Source: Bradyrhizobium sp. CCGB12 (GTDB taxonomy: Bacteria; Pseudomonadota; Alphaproteobacteria; Rhizobiales; Xanthobacteraceae). From it: a DNA stretch of 64,000 nucleotides. Positions 18,657 through 26,594 of the stretch are shown here, one piece after another (positions within the stretch are counted from its first letter, which is position 1; each line of letters opens with the position of its first letter). The translations under genes were made by a program, and so were the position numbers. The stretch covers positions 3,348,001-3,412,000 of the forward strand of contig NZ_JANADO010000001.1 in the NCBI RefSeq assembly GCF_024199845.1, given 5' to 3'. Under the pieces are notes generated by a model, which was not told where the DNA came from, did not search any database, and was given only the letters and a program-made list of their open reading frames with translations.

Positions 18657-20093
18657 CTACTGCACGAGGCTGGCCGTGCTGGACGCGACCTTGAGGAAAA
18701 GGTTCGTCAGCGCCGCGGAAATGTCGCCGCCTGTCTGTACACTCGCATACAGGCCGGGCGACGCGCACGACTGCAGCCGTGTTGCGATCGTGCCCGTAGA
18801 CGAGGATGGATTGTTGAATTGCGCGATCCGGCTGTTGTACCAGCTGTCGGTCGGCAGCTGCAGATATTCGGTGTAGAGGACCGCGATGCGAATCCCGCGG
18901 TTCTTGATCGTCGTGCATATCGACGTGTTGAGCGGCTGCTGGCATCGCACGGTCGAGCTGTTGCCCGTCGGGAGCGGATAGGTGGCGGCTGCGTCGCAGG
19001 TTCCAGGCTTCGGCATCAGCTTGTCTTCCACGCCGTCGGTGACGAGAAAGACCACCTCCTGCGGCGTGTCGCCCGACTGGTTGGTGCCGGTGCCGGGATT
19101 GGGCATGATGGTGTTGACGCCCGTCAGCCCGCCCGAGATATCCGTGCCGTAGTCGGTGCTGTAGACGCAGTTGCCCTTGCTGTCGAGAATGATGCAGTTC
19201 TGGTGGTCGACCGTCATGAGCTGAATGTTGGCGATCTTCGTGCCGGCGGTGGTCGGGGTGGTCAGCGTCTGGATCGTGTTGAGGGCGTAGTCGAAGGTGT
19301 AGATGGCGGCCCTGTAGGTGGTGTTGTTGAGCGCCGACATGCACTGCATGACACCGCCGGACACACCCGACTGTGGGCACGACCAGGGTCCGACCAGCAA
19401 TTGCGTAACGGCATTCTGCACGAGGTCGATGCGCAGCGTGACGTTGTTGTTGCGTGCGATCGTGAGGTTGTCCTTGGTCGAGGAGGTTGCGCCGCTGTCC
19501 TTCTGCGGATTTGTCTCGTGGCACGCGAACGCGCAATTCTTCGAACCCGACGGCTGGTTCTTGGTGTAGTTGATCATGTTGGTGATGTCGGTCTGGGTCG
19601 CCGCGATCGCCATCGACGGAGAATCGTCCAGCAGCAGGTAGAAGTTCATGTTGGGCGCGCTCGACGCCTTCGCCGTTGCAGAACCGGAGACATCCCAAGT
19701 CTGCTTGCCGAGAACGCCGGGGAAATTATTGACGGACTTCGCGCTGTAGGAAACCGTGATGGACCGCGCGAGACCGGAATCGGTGACAGTGACCGTCGGC
19801 GTCGGCACCTCCGCCAGACCGGGAAGATTCGACTTCGCCGCAAAGACGGCTTTCGCGGTCGCCTTGACGACTTCGGCATCGGTCTGCGTCAGCATGGCGG
19901 GCCGCACGGCTGCGATCGCGGCGGCGTCGGCGGCTGCGTTCAACTGCTCCCGCTTGCGCAGGGCCAGCGTGTAGTCGAGCGTCATGCCCAGGAGAAAGAT
20001 GGTCGGCACCATCATGAGCGCGAAGATAATGGCGACGTTGGCCTTCCGATCACTCGCGAAACGGAGCACTACGCGGCGGAGCATGACCTTCAT
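18657..20093 (-). CDS. TadG-like protein with VWA domain
   Basis: 478-residue Tad pilus-associated protein. The N-terminus (SDRKANVAIIFALMMVPTIFLLGMTLDYTLA) is a TadE/G-type membrane leader. A von Willebrand A domain follows, with an intact MIDAS DDSPS motif inside NFYLLLDDSPSM and a VVFLVTDGVED segment. Cysteines are unusually frequent in the middle (CAFACHE, CPQSG, CIILDSKGNC), suggesting disulfide-stabilised insertions. It is first in a three-gene operon with two TadE-like genes. The ATG at 20093 could be replaced by one at 20084. Confidence 0.87.
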   Translation of the reverse strand: MKVMLRRVVLRFASDRKANVAIIFALMMVPTIFLLGMTLDYTLALRKREQLNAAADAAAIAAVRPAMLTQTDAEVVKATAKAVFAAKSNLPGLAEVPTPTVTVTDSGLARSITVSYSAKSVNNFPGVLGKQTWDVSGSATAKASSAPNMNFYLLLDDSPSMAIAATQTDITNMINYTKNQPSGSKNCAFACHETNPQKDSGATSSTKDNLTIARNNNVTLRIDLVQNAVTQLLVGPWSCPQSGVSGGVMQCMSALNNTTYRAAIYTFDYALNTIQTLTTPTTAGTKIANIQLMTVDHQNCIILDSKGNCVYSTDYGTDISGGLTGVNTIMPNPGTGTNQSGDTPQEVVFLVTDGVEDKLMPKPGTCDAAATYPLPTGNSSTVRCQQPLNTSICTTIKNRGIRIAVLYTEYLQLPTDSWYNSRIAQFNNPSSSTGTIATRLQSCASPGLYASVQTGGDISAALTNLFLKVASSTASLVQ

Positions 20094-20434
20094 CCTGATT
20101 GCCGCCGTTGCGGCAAAAACACTTCCTGAAATCTCGTGATGAGAGAGGCCGCAGCAGTCCTGCCGCCGGTCACCCGCGCATCGCAGTCGGGAATATGGAT
20201 ATGGCCTTCTTAATCAACACTTACGGGCAATCGACAAACATGGACCGCAGCAAAGTGCCGTGTTCCATATTGAGAAAGCATCATTAACGTCGCATAAACG
20301 CGATCGTGGAGAATGCCGGTAAGGATCAACCGGCGACAGGCCCAGATGGCGGCATCCTGGCCTGGCTTGCGGCATCCTCGCCTGGGACATGGAGGGCCCG
20401 CGGCTACTCCGGCCAGCCCGCCGCGGATGCCCCC
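20094..20434. other. 341-bp gap upstream of tadG and downstream of the GMC gene
   Basis: Non-coding. It must hold the tadG promoter; an AT-richer stretch lies at about 20195-20290. Near the far end, two 17-bp direct repeats (GCGGCATCCTGGCCTGG at 20349-20365 and a one-mismatch copy at 20369-20385) are 20 bp apart. No gene or structured RNA recognised. Confidence 0.4.
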
Positions 20435-22129
20435 TCACTGCATCGCAGCAGCGATCTTTTCCGCCGACATCAGGACCGGGAAGTTGGTGTTGGCGCATGG
20501 CACCACCGGGAAGATCGAGGCGTCGACGACGCGCAGGCCCTGCACGCCTTTGACGCGGCCCTGGCTGTCGACCACGGCCATGGGATCGTCGGCCCGGCCC
20601 ATGCGACACGAGCAGGAGGCGTGCCACACGCCGATGGTCGCCTTGCGCACGAAGGCTTCCAGCGCCTCGTCGTCGTTGATCACCTGATCGAAGGTGAAGC
20701 CCTCGACCACGAAATTGTCGATCATGTAGTGACGCAGCGCCGCCGGCCCGTCCATCAAGGTCGCGGCGATCCTGGTGAGGATCTTGTTCCTGGTGTTGAC
20801 CACGCCGATCTTGCGGACCTTGTCCGTGTAGGCGGCCGGGAACGGCTTGTCCGTCACCTTCTTGACGACGTCGCTCATCTGAATGGCCGCCATCTTGCGG
20901 AAGCCACTCATCAGGCGATCGAGGTCACGCCGGTCGGACAGCAGGTTGAATTCGACGATCGGCTCCGCGGCGGGATCGCTCGAGGCGAGCTTGACCTGTC
21001 CAGTCTCGGAATAGGTCTTGTTGACAAAGGTCAAGAGCGAGCCGATCTGCTCGCCGACCGCATGCCAGGCGGATTTGCTGAGCAGAACGACGAACATGTC
21101 ACCCTTCGGCACGGCCGGCAGACCGGAGGAGTAACGCAGGCCAAGCTGCATGTGTCGCCTTGTATGCTCGTTCATGCGCGCTCCGCGGCGAACGAAGGAG
21201 GACAGCGAGATCGAGGGATGATCCATCAGCCGCTGGCCGACGCCCGGCAAGCCCATCAGCACGGGAATGCCGAGGTCCTTGAGGTGACCGACCGGCCCGA
21301 TGCCGGCGCGCAACAGATGCGCCGGCGAATGGATGGCGCCGCTGGAGAGAATGATCTCGCGTCCGCGGAATTCCTGCTCCCGCCCGTCGACCACAGCCTT
21401 CACGCCGACGCATTGCGTGCCTTCGAACAGCAGCTCCCGAACCTGTGTGCCGGTGGAGATCGTGAGGTTGGCACGCTTGCGGGTGTCGCGATCGAGATAG
21501 CCCATGGCGGCCGAGACGCGTTGCTCGGCCTGGTTGGAATGCGTCACCGGGAAATAGCCATCGACGAATTCGCCGTTTTGGTCAGCTAAGAACTGGTGGC
21601 CGGCCTGCTGGAAGGCCTCGGCAAAGGCCTGCGAATGCCGCGTCCAGTGCTCGCGCGGGATGCGGCGCACCGGAATCCTGCCGTCCTTGCCGTGGTACGG
21701 CCCATCGAAATCGAGGTCGCGCTCGACTTTCCTGAAGAAGGGCAGCACGTCCTTCCAGCTCCACCCCGCAGCGCCCCGCGCCTCCCATTCGTCGTAGTCG
21801 GTCGGCGCGCCGCGATTGGCCATCTGGCCGTTGATCGACGAGCCGCCGCCGAGCACCCGCGCCTGCTCGTATTTGCGCAAGGGCGGACGTCCCTCGTTCG
21901 GATTGTTGTGGCTGACGATCTGGGTCGTGACCTTGAGCTCGGTCCAGTGGAAGCGCGGATCGAAATAGGCCGTGCCCGGATAGCTGTCCCTGATCTCGGC
22001 CGGCTCGTTGCCGGGCGGTGTGTCCTGCCCGGCTTCGCACAGCAGGACCTTGTTGGCGCTTTTTGCGGAGAGCCGGTGGGCCAGCACGGACCCTGCCGAG
22101 CCGCCGCCCACGATAATGAAGTCGTACAC
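20435..22129 (-). CDS. GMC-family FAD oxidoreductase (choline dehydrogenase-like)
   Basis: 564-residue flavoenzyme. The ADP-binding motif GGGSAGSVLAHRLS opens the protein; GMC signature 1 is around ARVLGGGSSINGQMANRG and signature 2 around SSGAIHSPAHLLRAGIGP. The catalytic region near the C-terminus has GVWHASCSCRMG and PCANTNFPVLMSAEK. It would oxidise an alcohol group. A GTG start at 22129 behind AGAGGA gives the normal N-terminus VYDFIIVGGG; an ATG at 22189 would add 20 residues. It follows the carboxyltransferase on the same strand, probably in one transcript. Confidence 0.87.
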   Translation of the reverse strand: MYDFIIVGGGSAGSVLAHRLSAKSANKVLLCEAGQDTPPGNEPAEIRDSYPGTAYFDPRFHWTELKVTTQIVSHNNPNEGRPPLRKYEQARVLGGGSSINGQMANRGAPTDYDEWEARGAAGWSWKDVLPFFRKVERDLDFDGPYHGKDGRIPVRRIPREHWTRHSQAFAEAFQQAGHQFLADQNGEFVDGYFPVTHSNQAEQRVSAAMGYLDRDTRKRANLTISTGTQVRELLFEGTQCVGVKAVVDGREQEFRGREIILSSGAIHSPAHLLRAGIGPVGHLKDLGIPVLMGLPGVGQRLMDHPSISLSSFVRRGARMNEHTRRHMQLGLRYSSGLPAVPKGDMFVVLLSKSAWHAVGEQIGSLLTFVNKTYSETGQVKLASSDPAAEPIVEFNLLSDRRDLDRLMSGFRKMAAIQMSDVVKKVTDKPFPAAYTDKVRKIGVVNTRNKILTRIAATLMDGPAALRHYMIDNFVVEGFTFDQVINDDEALEAFVRKATIGVWHASCSCRMGRADDPMAVVDSQGRVKGVQGLRVVDASIFPVVPCANTNFPVLMSAEKIAAAMQ

Positions 22130-22241
22130 GATTAGCGCGTCCTCTTGTTCTTGCCGGGGGAACGTAGCGCGTCGTTGTCTGGAGGTCACGCCATCGCTGC
22201 CGCGACAAGACTGTCGCGGCAGTCGCGATGATGCCTGATTA

Positions 22242-23801
22242 TCAAGGCCTGATCGTCATGTTTTCAGGCGGCCCTGCCTTGCGCAGCGGCTCGGCGAGGC
22301 GCGCGAACTCGCACAGGAGCGATCTCGTCTTCCTGGGATCGATGATCTCCTCGACCCAGAACTTTTCGGCCGAGCGGAACGGCGAGCGCAGTTTGTTGAG
22401 GCGCTCCTCGATCTCCCTCAGCTTCGCCACCCTGTCCTCGGCCGCATCGATGTCGGCGCGGTAGGCCGCTTCAATGCCGCCTTCGAGCGGCAGCGAGCCC
22501 CAATAGGCGGACGGCCAGGCGTAGCGAATCGAGAACCGGTCGGCCGGCTGATGCACGACGCCGGCGACGCCGAAAGCATTGCGCAGGATCACGGTACACC
22601 AGGGCACGGTGGTCTGGTTCACCGCGGCCATCGCGCGGACACCGTGGCGGATGGTGGCGGCCTTCTCGGCATCGAGGCCGATCATGAAGCCGGGGCAGTC
22701 CATGAGATAGACGACCGGCAGGTGGAAGGTTTCGGCGAAATCGACCCAGCGCACCACCTTCTGGCAGGCATCCGCGGTCCAGGAGCCGCCATAGTGAAAG
22801 CTGTCGCTGGCGAGCAGCAGCACCGCCCTGCCCTCGAGCCGCGCGAGGCCGACGATAACAGGCTTGCCGAAATTCTTGGCGACCTCGAAAAACGAGCCCC
22901 TGTCGACGACCGACTCGATGATGGGCCGCATCTTGTAGACCTGCTTGCGGTTGCGCGGCACCGCGTTGAGCAGCGCTTCCTCGGTGCGCTCCGGATCGTC
23001 CCTGCACGGCAAGGTCGGCGGCAGCTCGTAGACCGACGACGGCAGATAGGAGAGGAAGCGCCGCGCGCAGGCAAAGGCCTCCTCCTCGGTGTCGACGGCA
23101 TGATCGACCGCGCCGGCGCGGGTCTGGATGTCGGCACCGCCGAGCTCTTCCTTCGAGAGGTCCTGCCCCAGCGCCTTCACCACCGGCGGGCCTGCGACGA
23201 ACATCGCGGACTTCCGGGTCATGATGGAATAGTGGCTGGCGGCAAGACGCGCAGCGCCCAAGCCCGCCACCGAGCCGAGGCCGAGCGCGACCACCGGCAC
23301 GCGCGACAGATTCTCCGTCGTGAAGTGATACCAGCGCGTGCCGCCGATGCCGCCGGGCAGATTGGCTGCGCCCTTGGTCTCGATGGTCTTGACCGAGCCG
23401 CCGCCGCCGGAGCCTTCGATGATGCGGACGATGGGCAGGCGGAAGTCGTGCGCCATCTCCTCCGCCATCAGCGGCTTTGCGGAAATGGACGCATCGGCGG
23501 AGCCGCCGCGCACCGTGAAATCGTCACCGACCACGACGATCGTGCGGCCATCGACGCGCGCCCGGCCGAACACGCAGTTCGCCGGCGTCAATTTCTGCAG
23601 CTCGCCGCTGGAATCGTACTCACCGATGCCGGAGACGGCACCGATCTCGTGAAAACTTCCTTTGTCGATCAGTCCGTCGATGCGCTCCCGAACAGTCAGC
23701 CGGCCCTGGTCATGCTGTCGCTTGACCTTGTCAACGCCGCCCATCTCCCGCGCGAAGGCTTCGCGCCGGGCGAGCTCGTCGAGTTCCGGCTTCCAGTTCA
23801 T
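22242..23801 (-). CDS. acyl-CoA carboxylase, carboxyltransferase (beta) subunit
   Basis: 519-residue biotin-dependent carboxyltransferase of the PccB/MccB type, which moves CO2 from carboxybiotin to an acyl-CoA. The two crotonase-like halves are visible, with GSGGGGSVKTIE and GLGSVAGLGAARLAASHYS in the N-terminal half and a LMDCPGFMIGLDAEKAATIRHG oxyanion region in the C-terminal half. It overlaps the start of its probable downstream partner on the same strand by 71 bp at the iclR 3' end. A lone biotin carrier gene lies divergently at 24801, but no biotin carboxylase gene is present. Confidence 0.88.
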   Translation of the reverse strand: MNWKPELDELARREAFAREMGGVDKVKRQHDQGRLTVRERIDGLIDKGSFHEIGAVSGIGEYDSSGELQKLTPANCVFGRARVDGRTIVVVGDDFTVRGGSADASISAKPLMAEEMAHDFRLPIVRIIEGSGGGGSVKTIETKGAANLPGGIGGTRWYHFTTENLSRVPVVALGLGSVAGLGAARLAASHYSIMTRKSAMFVAGPPVVKALGQDLSKEELGGADIQTRAGAVDHAVDTEEEAFACARRFLSYLPSSVYELPPTLPCRDDPERTEEALLNAVPRNRKQVYKMRPIIESVVDRGSFFEVAKNFGKPVIVGLARLEGRAVLLLASDSFHYGGSWTADACQKVVRWVDFAETFHLPVVYLMDCPGFMIGLDAEKAATIRHGVRAMAAVNQTTVPWCTVILRNAFGVAGVVHQPADRFSIRYAWPSAYWGSLPLEGGIEAAYRADIDAAEDRVAKLREIEERLNKLRSPFRSAEKFWVEEIIDPRKTRSLLCEFARLAEPLRKAGPPENMTIRP

Positions 23802-24705
23802 TCACTCCCTCCGAGTTGATCGGCTTGTTATTGTTGTGCACGGCCATTGCGACCGGTTTACGCGAGATACGGTTGTTGAAGACGTCACCTTCCGCGCCTT
23901 CCATCAGGCTGCCGAGTGAGCGGCCGAGCGTGAGCATCAACGGGGCGACTTCGGCATGCAGACGCTGCTCGTCATACATCGCAGCGAGCAAGCCGATCGT
24001 GATGACGACGAAGGTCTGATATTGCGGCGACCAGATCGGCACCGCGAGCCCGTTGATATGCGGGCTCCACAGACCGCAGGCCACGACATAGCCGCGCTCA
24101 CGCAGTGACTGCCGGTTGGCCTCGATGCGGGGCCTGAGGATCTTCACGGCCTCGGGGGCTTCCCGCTCCATCTCCGCAATGAAGGCGTCGCCCACCTCGG
24201 GCGCCAACGCCGCGGTGTAGGCCGCGCCTGCCGCGGTCGAAGCCATCGAGATACGGCTGCCGGTGCCCTCGTGCAGGCCGAGCGCGCTCGGCGAGCGCGC
24301 GAACTGGAGATAGACGAGATGGAAGCGATCGGGCACGACGAATCCGACCGTGCCGGGAAGCTGCTCGGCGACCTCCTGCAGCCGCTGGCGGATCATGCTG
24401 CGCAGCTGCGCGCCCTTCATCATCGAAGCGCTCATCGCCACCGCACTCGGGCCAATGCGATATTTCTGATCGCGCGGCAGATAGACGAGCTGGCCCATGC
24501 GGGTCAGCGTGTGCGTGAGCCGCGACACCGTCGAGCGCGGCAAACCGCAGCGATTTGAAATCTCGAGATTGCCGAGCCTGCTATCGTGGCCCTCGAAGCA
24601 TCGCAGCACGTCGAACGCGCGCGACACCACCTGGATGACATCACCCTCGCCTGCGTCGCCAGCGAGTGCACCTTGCCTACTCAACCGCTCCGATCGTCGT
24701 CCCAT
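23731..24705 (-). CDS. IclR-family transcriptional regulator
   Basis: 324-residue IclR protein. The winged HTH (VIQVVSRAFDVLRCFEGHDSR, then LGNLEISNRCGLPRSTVSRLTHTLTRMGQL) occupies about residues 20-85, followed by the ligand domain. The C-terminus is extended and reads into the carboxyltransferase start, giving a 71-bp overlap that ties the two genes into one transcript. An ATG at 24705 with an AGGGA site is preferred to a GTG at 24747, which would lie inside the palindrome at 24733-24745. It probably controls both divergent operons. Confidence 0.87.
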   Translation of the reverse strand: MGRRSERLSRQGALAGDAGEGDVIQVVSRAFDVLRCFEGHDSRLGNLEISNRCGLPRSTVSRLTHTLTRMGQLVYLPRDQKYRIGPSAVAMSASMMKGAQLRSMIRQRLQEVAEQLPGTVGFVVPDRFHLVYLQFARSPSALGLHEGTGSRISMASTAAGAAYTAALAPEVGDAFIAEMEREAPEAVKILRPRIEANRQSLRERGYVVACGLWSPHINGLAVPIWSPQYQTFVVITIGLLAAMYDEQRLHAEVAPLMLTLGRSLGSLMEGAEGDVFNNRISRKPVAMAVHNNNKPINSEGVNELEAGTRRARPARSLRAGDGRR

Positions 24706-24732
24706 GTTCCCTACCGGTCTGTTCCGCTCTGC

Positions 24733-24745
24733 GGAATTAAATTCC
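24733..24745. promoter_or_regulatory. IclR-type operator between divergent iclR and biotin-carrier genes
   Basis: GGAATTAAATTCC is a perfect 13-bp palindrome, flanked as CGGAATTAAATTCCA. It closely resembles the published IclR-family operator form TGGAAATNATTTCCA. It lies 28 bp upstream of the iclR start and 56 bp upstream of the biotin-carrier start, where a bound dimer could control both directions. Confidence 0.65.
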
Positions 24746-24800
24746 ACTTGCAGACGACGCTACCTCAGGCATTTTGCGACGACAACAAAAAGGCGATGGC

Positions 24801-25022
24801 ATGCCAGAAATTAAGATCGTCACGGAGGTCGCGGGTCGCATCTGTTCAACTCCCGTGCAAGTTGGAGGAACCGTTGCGGATGGCGACGACGTTGTAGTGG
24901 TCGAAGCGATGAAGATGGAGATACCCGTGCCTTCGCCTGCGAGCGGCACCATCACGTCGCTTCTCGTCAAGCTCGACGACGTCGTCGCCGAAGGACAGGC
25001 GATCGCGATCGTTGCAAACTGA
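24801..25022 (+). CDS. stand-alone biotinyl (biotin/lipoyl) carrier protein
   Basis: 73-residue single biotinyl domain. The biotin-accepting lysine sits in the canonical EAMKMEIPVPSP hairpin, with the ICSTPVQVGGTVADGDDV and LDDVVAEGQAIAIV half-repeats that build the flattened barrel. It is much shorter than normal BCCP and lacks the Pro/Ala-rich linker, so it is a free-standing carrier like those of methylmalonyl/urea-type systems. The divergent carboxyltransferase is its obvious partner. The ATG at 24801 is preferred over a TTG at 24774. Confidence 0.88.
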   Translation: MPEIKIVTEVAGRICSTPVQVGGTVADGDDVVVVEAMKMEIPVPSPASGTITSLLVKLDDVVAEGQAIAIVAN

Positions 25023-25116
25023 TTGCGCTATGCGCCGCTTCCGCGACAATCTGTCAGCCTCATTCCTGCACGCATGGGGTACGGCGTTGCCATCGCTTGA
25101 TCGCGGTGACATGATC

Positions 25117-25144
25117 TGTTTCAAATAAAAAACTGTTTCAAACA
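25117..25144. promoter_or_regulatory. tandem palindromic boxes upstream of TAXI-TRAP binding protein
   Basis: TGTTTCAAACA at 25134-25144 is a perfect odd palindrome, and TGTTTCAAATA at 25117-25127 is a one-mismatch copy 17 bp upstream. They lie 48-75 bp before the TAXI protein start, where two repressor or activator dimers could bind. The sequence differs from the GGAATT palindrome at 24733, so a second regulator is possible. Confidence 0.45.
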
Positions 25145-25191
25145 AAGAACGAAAATCTTCGCGGCAAAAGCGGAGATCATTGGAGGGAAAC

Positions 25192-26358
25192 ATGCTTCGT
25201 GGGCTGCTCGTGCTCGCGCCTGCCTTGGTGGCGGGCATTTCTGTTGTGTCTACACGCTATGCATCCGCCGAGGATATCAAGCTGCCGGCGACATTGACGT
25301 TCACCGCCTATGACACCGGCACCGCCGGCTTCAACATCGCGGTCGGCGTCGGCAAGATGATGAAGGATAAATACGGCACCGATGTGCGCGTACTCCCCGC
25401 AGGCAACGACGTGGCACGCCTTGCACCGTTGCGCGCCAAGCGGGCGGCCTCCGCGGCGATGGGATCGGGCACCTATTTCGCGCAGGAAGGCGTGTTCGAG
25501 TTCGGCTCGAAGGAATGGGGTCCGCAGCCGCTCCAGATCCTGCTCTCGTCCGTCGACTGCAATTGCGGCTCGCTGGGCGTGGCGGCCGACACCGGCGTGA
25601 AGGAACTGAAAGACCTCAAAGGCAAACGCGTCGGCTTCGTGGTCGGCTCGCCCGCGCTGAACCAGAACTCGCTCGCGGTGCTCGCCTTCGCAGGGCTGAC
25701 GCAGAAGGACGTCAAGGCCGTTGAGTTCGCAAGCTACGGCGCGATGTGGAAGGGGCTCATCAACAACGACGTCGATGCCGCCTTCGGCACCACCATCACC
25801 GGCCCGGCCAAGGAAGCCGAGACCTCGCCGCGCGGCTTGATCTGGCCGCCGCTGCCGGCCAAGGACAAGGAGGGCTGGGCGCGAATGCAGAAGGTCGGCT
25901 CGTTCTTCTTTCCGCAGCTTGCGACCTGCGGCGCCGGCATCTCGCCACAGAAGCCGGTCGAGCTCGGCAATTACCCCTACCCGATCTTCGTGGCTTATGC
26001 TTCGCAGCCGGCCGATCAGATCTATGCGATCACCAAGTCGATGATCGTGAACTACGACGCCTACAAGGACTCAGCGCCCGGCGCCGGCGGCCTCGGCGCC
26101 GACCGCCAGACCAAGAACTGGGTGGTACCGGTGCATCCCGGCGCGGTGAAGGCGCTGAAGGAAGCCGGCCAATGGAGCGATGCGCAGGAGGCGCACAACA
26201 GCAAGCTGATCAAGCGCCAGGAGGTGCTCGGCGCCGCCTGGACGGAGTACGGCAAATCCAATCCGCCGTCCGACGACAAGGCGTTTCTCGACGGCTGGAT
26301 GAAGGCGCGCGGCGCAGCGCTTGCGAAGGCCGACATGCCGAACGGGTTTGATGAATAG
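25192..26358 (+). CDS. TAXI-family TRAP transporter solute-binding protein
   Basis: 388-residue periplasmic binding protein of the TAXI (TRAP-associated extracytoplasmic immunogenic) group, with a signal peptide (LRGLLVLAPALVAGISVVSTRYASA). The opening LTFTAYDTGTAGFNIAVGVGKMMKD and the DLKGKRVGFVVGSPALNQNSLAVL segment are typical. A GGAGGG site precedes the ATG at 25192. The fused TRAP permease follows 236 bp downstream, past a repeat element. The ligand is unknown; neighbours suggest an organic acid metabolised through a CoA ester, and glutamate or related acids remain possible because a glutaminase follows. Confidence 0.88.
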   Translation: MLRGLLVLAPALVAGISVVSTRYASAEDIKLPATLTFTAYDTGTAGFNIAVGVGKMMKDKYGTDVRVLPAGNDVARLAPLRAKRAASAAMGSGTYFAQEGVFEFGSKEWGPQPLQILLSSVDCNCGSLGVAADTGVKELKDLKGKRVGFVVGSPALNQNSLAVLAFAGLTQKDVKAVEFASYGAMWKGLINNDVDAAFGTTITGPAKEAETSPRGLIWPPLPAKDKEGWARMQKVGSFFFPQLATCGAGISPQKPVELGNYPYPIFVAYASQPADQIYAITKSMIVNYDAYKDSAPGAGGLGADRQTKNWVVPVHPGAVKALKEAGQWSDAQEAHNSKLIKRQEVLGAAWTEYGKSNPPSDDKAFLDGWMKARGAALAKADMPNGFDE

Positions 26359-26398
26359 TGTTGCGACGGAGCTGATGGTCGCCAGGACGCGGTGCGCT

Positions 26399-26516
26399 CC
26401 CTCTCCCGCCTGCGGGAGAGGGTTGGGGAGAGGGTGTCTCCACGGCGGGATTCCCCCAGAGGCGAGAGCCCTCACCCGGCGCTGGCGCGCCGACCTCTCC
26501 CGCAAGCGGGAGAGGT
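26399..26516. repeat. intergenic palindromic element with two strong hairpins
   Basis: Hairpin one has 10-bp arms CCCTCTCCCG (26399-26408) and CGGGAGAGGG (26413-26422). Hairpin two has 11-bp arms ACCTCTCCCGC (26493-26503) and GCGGGAGAGGT (26506-26516). Both share the CTCTCCCGC core, so the two ends are related repeats bordering about 70 bp. It lies between the TAXI gene and its permease and may lower permease expression relative to the binding protein. Confidence 0.7.
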
Positions 26517-26594
26517 TGAGCCCGCGGCCGCATTCGATTCAACCAACGGCCATTCGCTTTAGTTAACGTTAGCTGCCCACGCGCGGGATCGATC

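Noticed and set aside
18396..20129. Long plus-strand frame opposite the TadG gene
   Set aside because: Arg/Asp/Val-rich shadow with no motif; the minus strand holds the VWA domain and a proper start.
20349..20385. Attachment site or mobile element end from 17-bp direct repeats
   Set aside because: The copies are only 20 bp apart with no integrase or transposase nearby; probably a local duplication.
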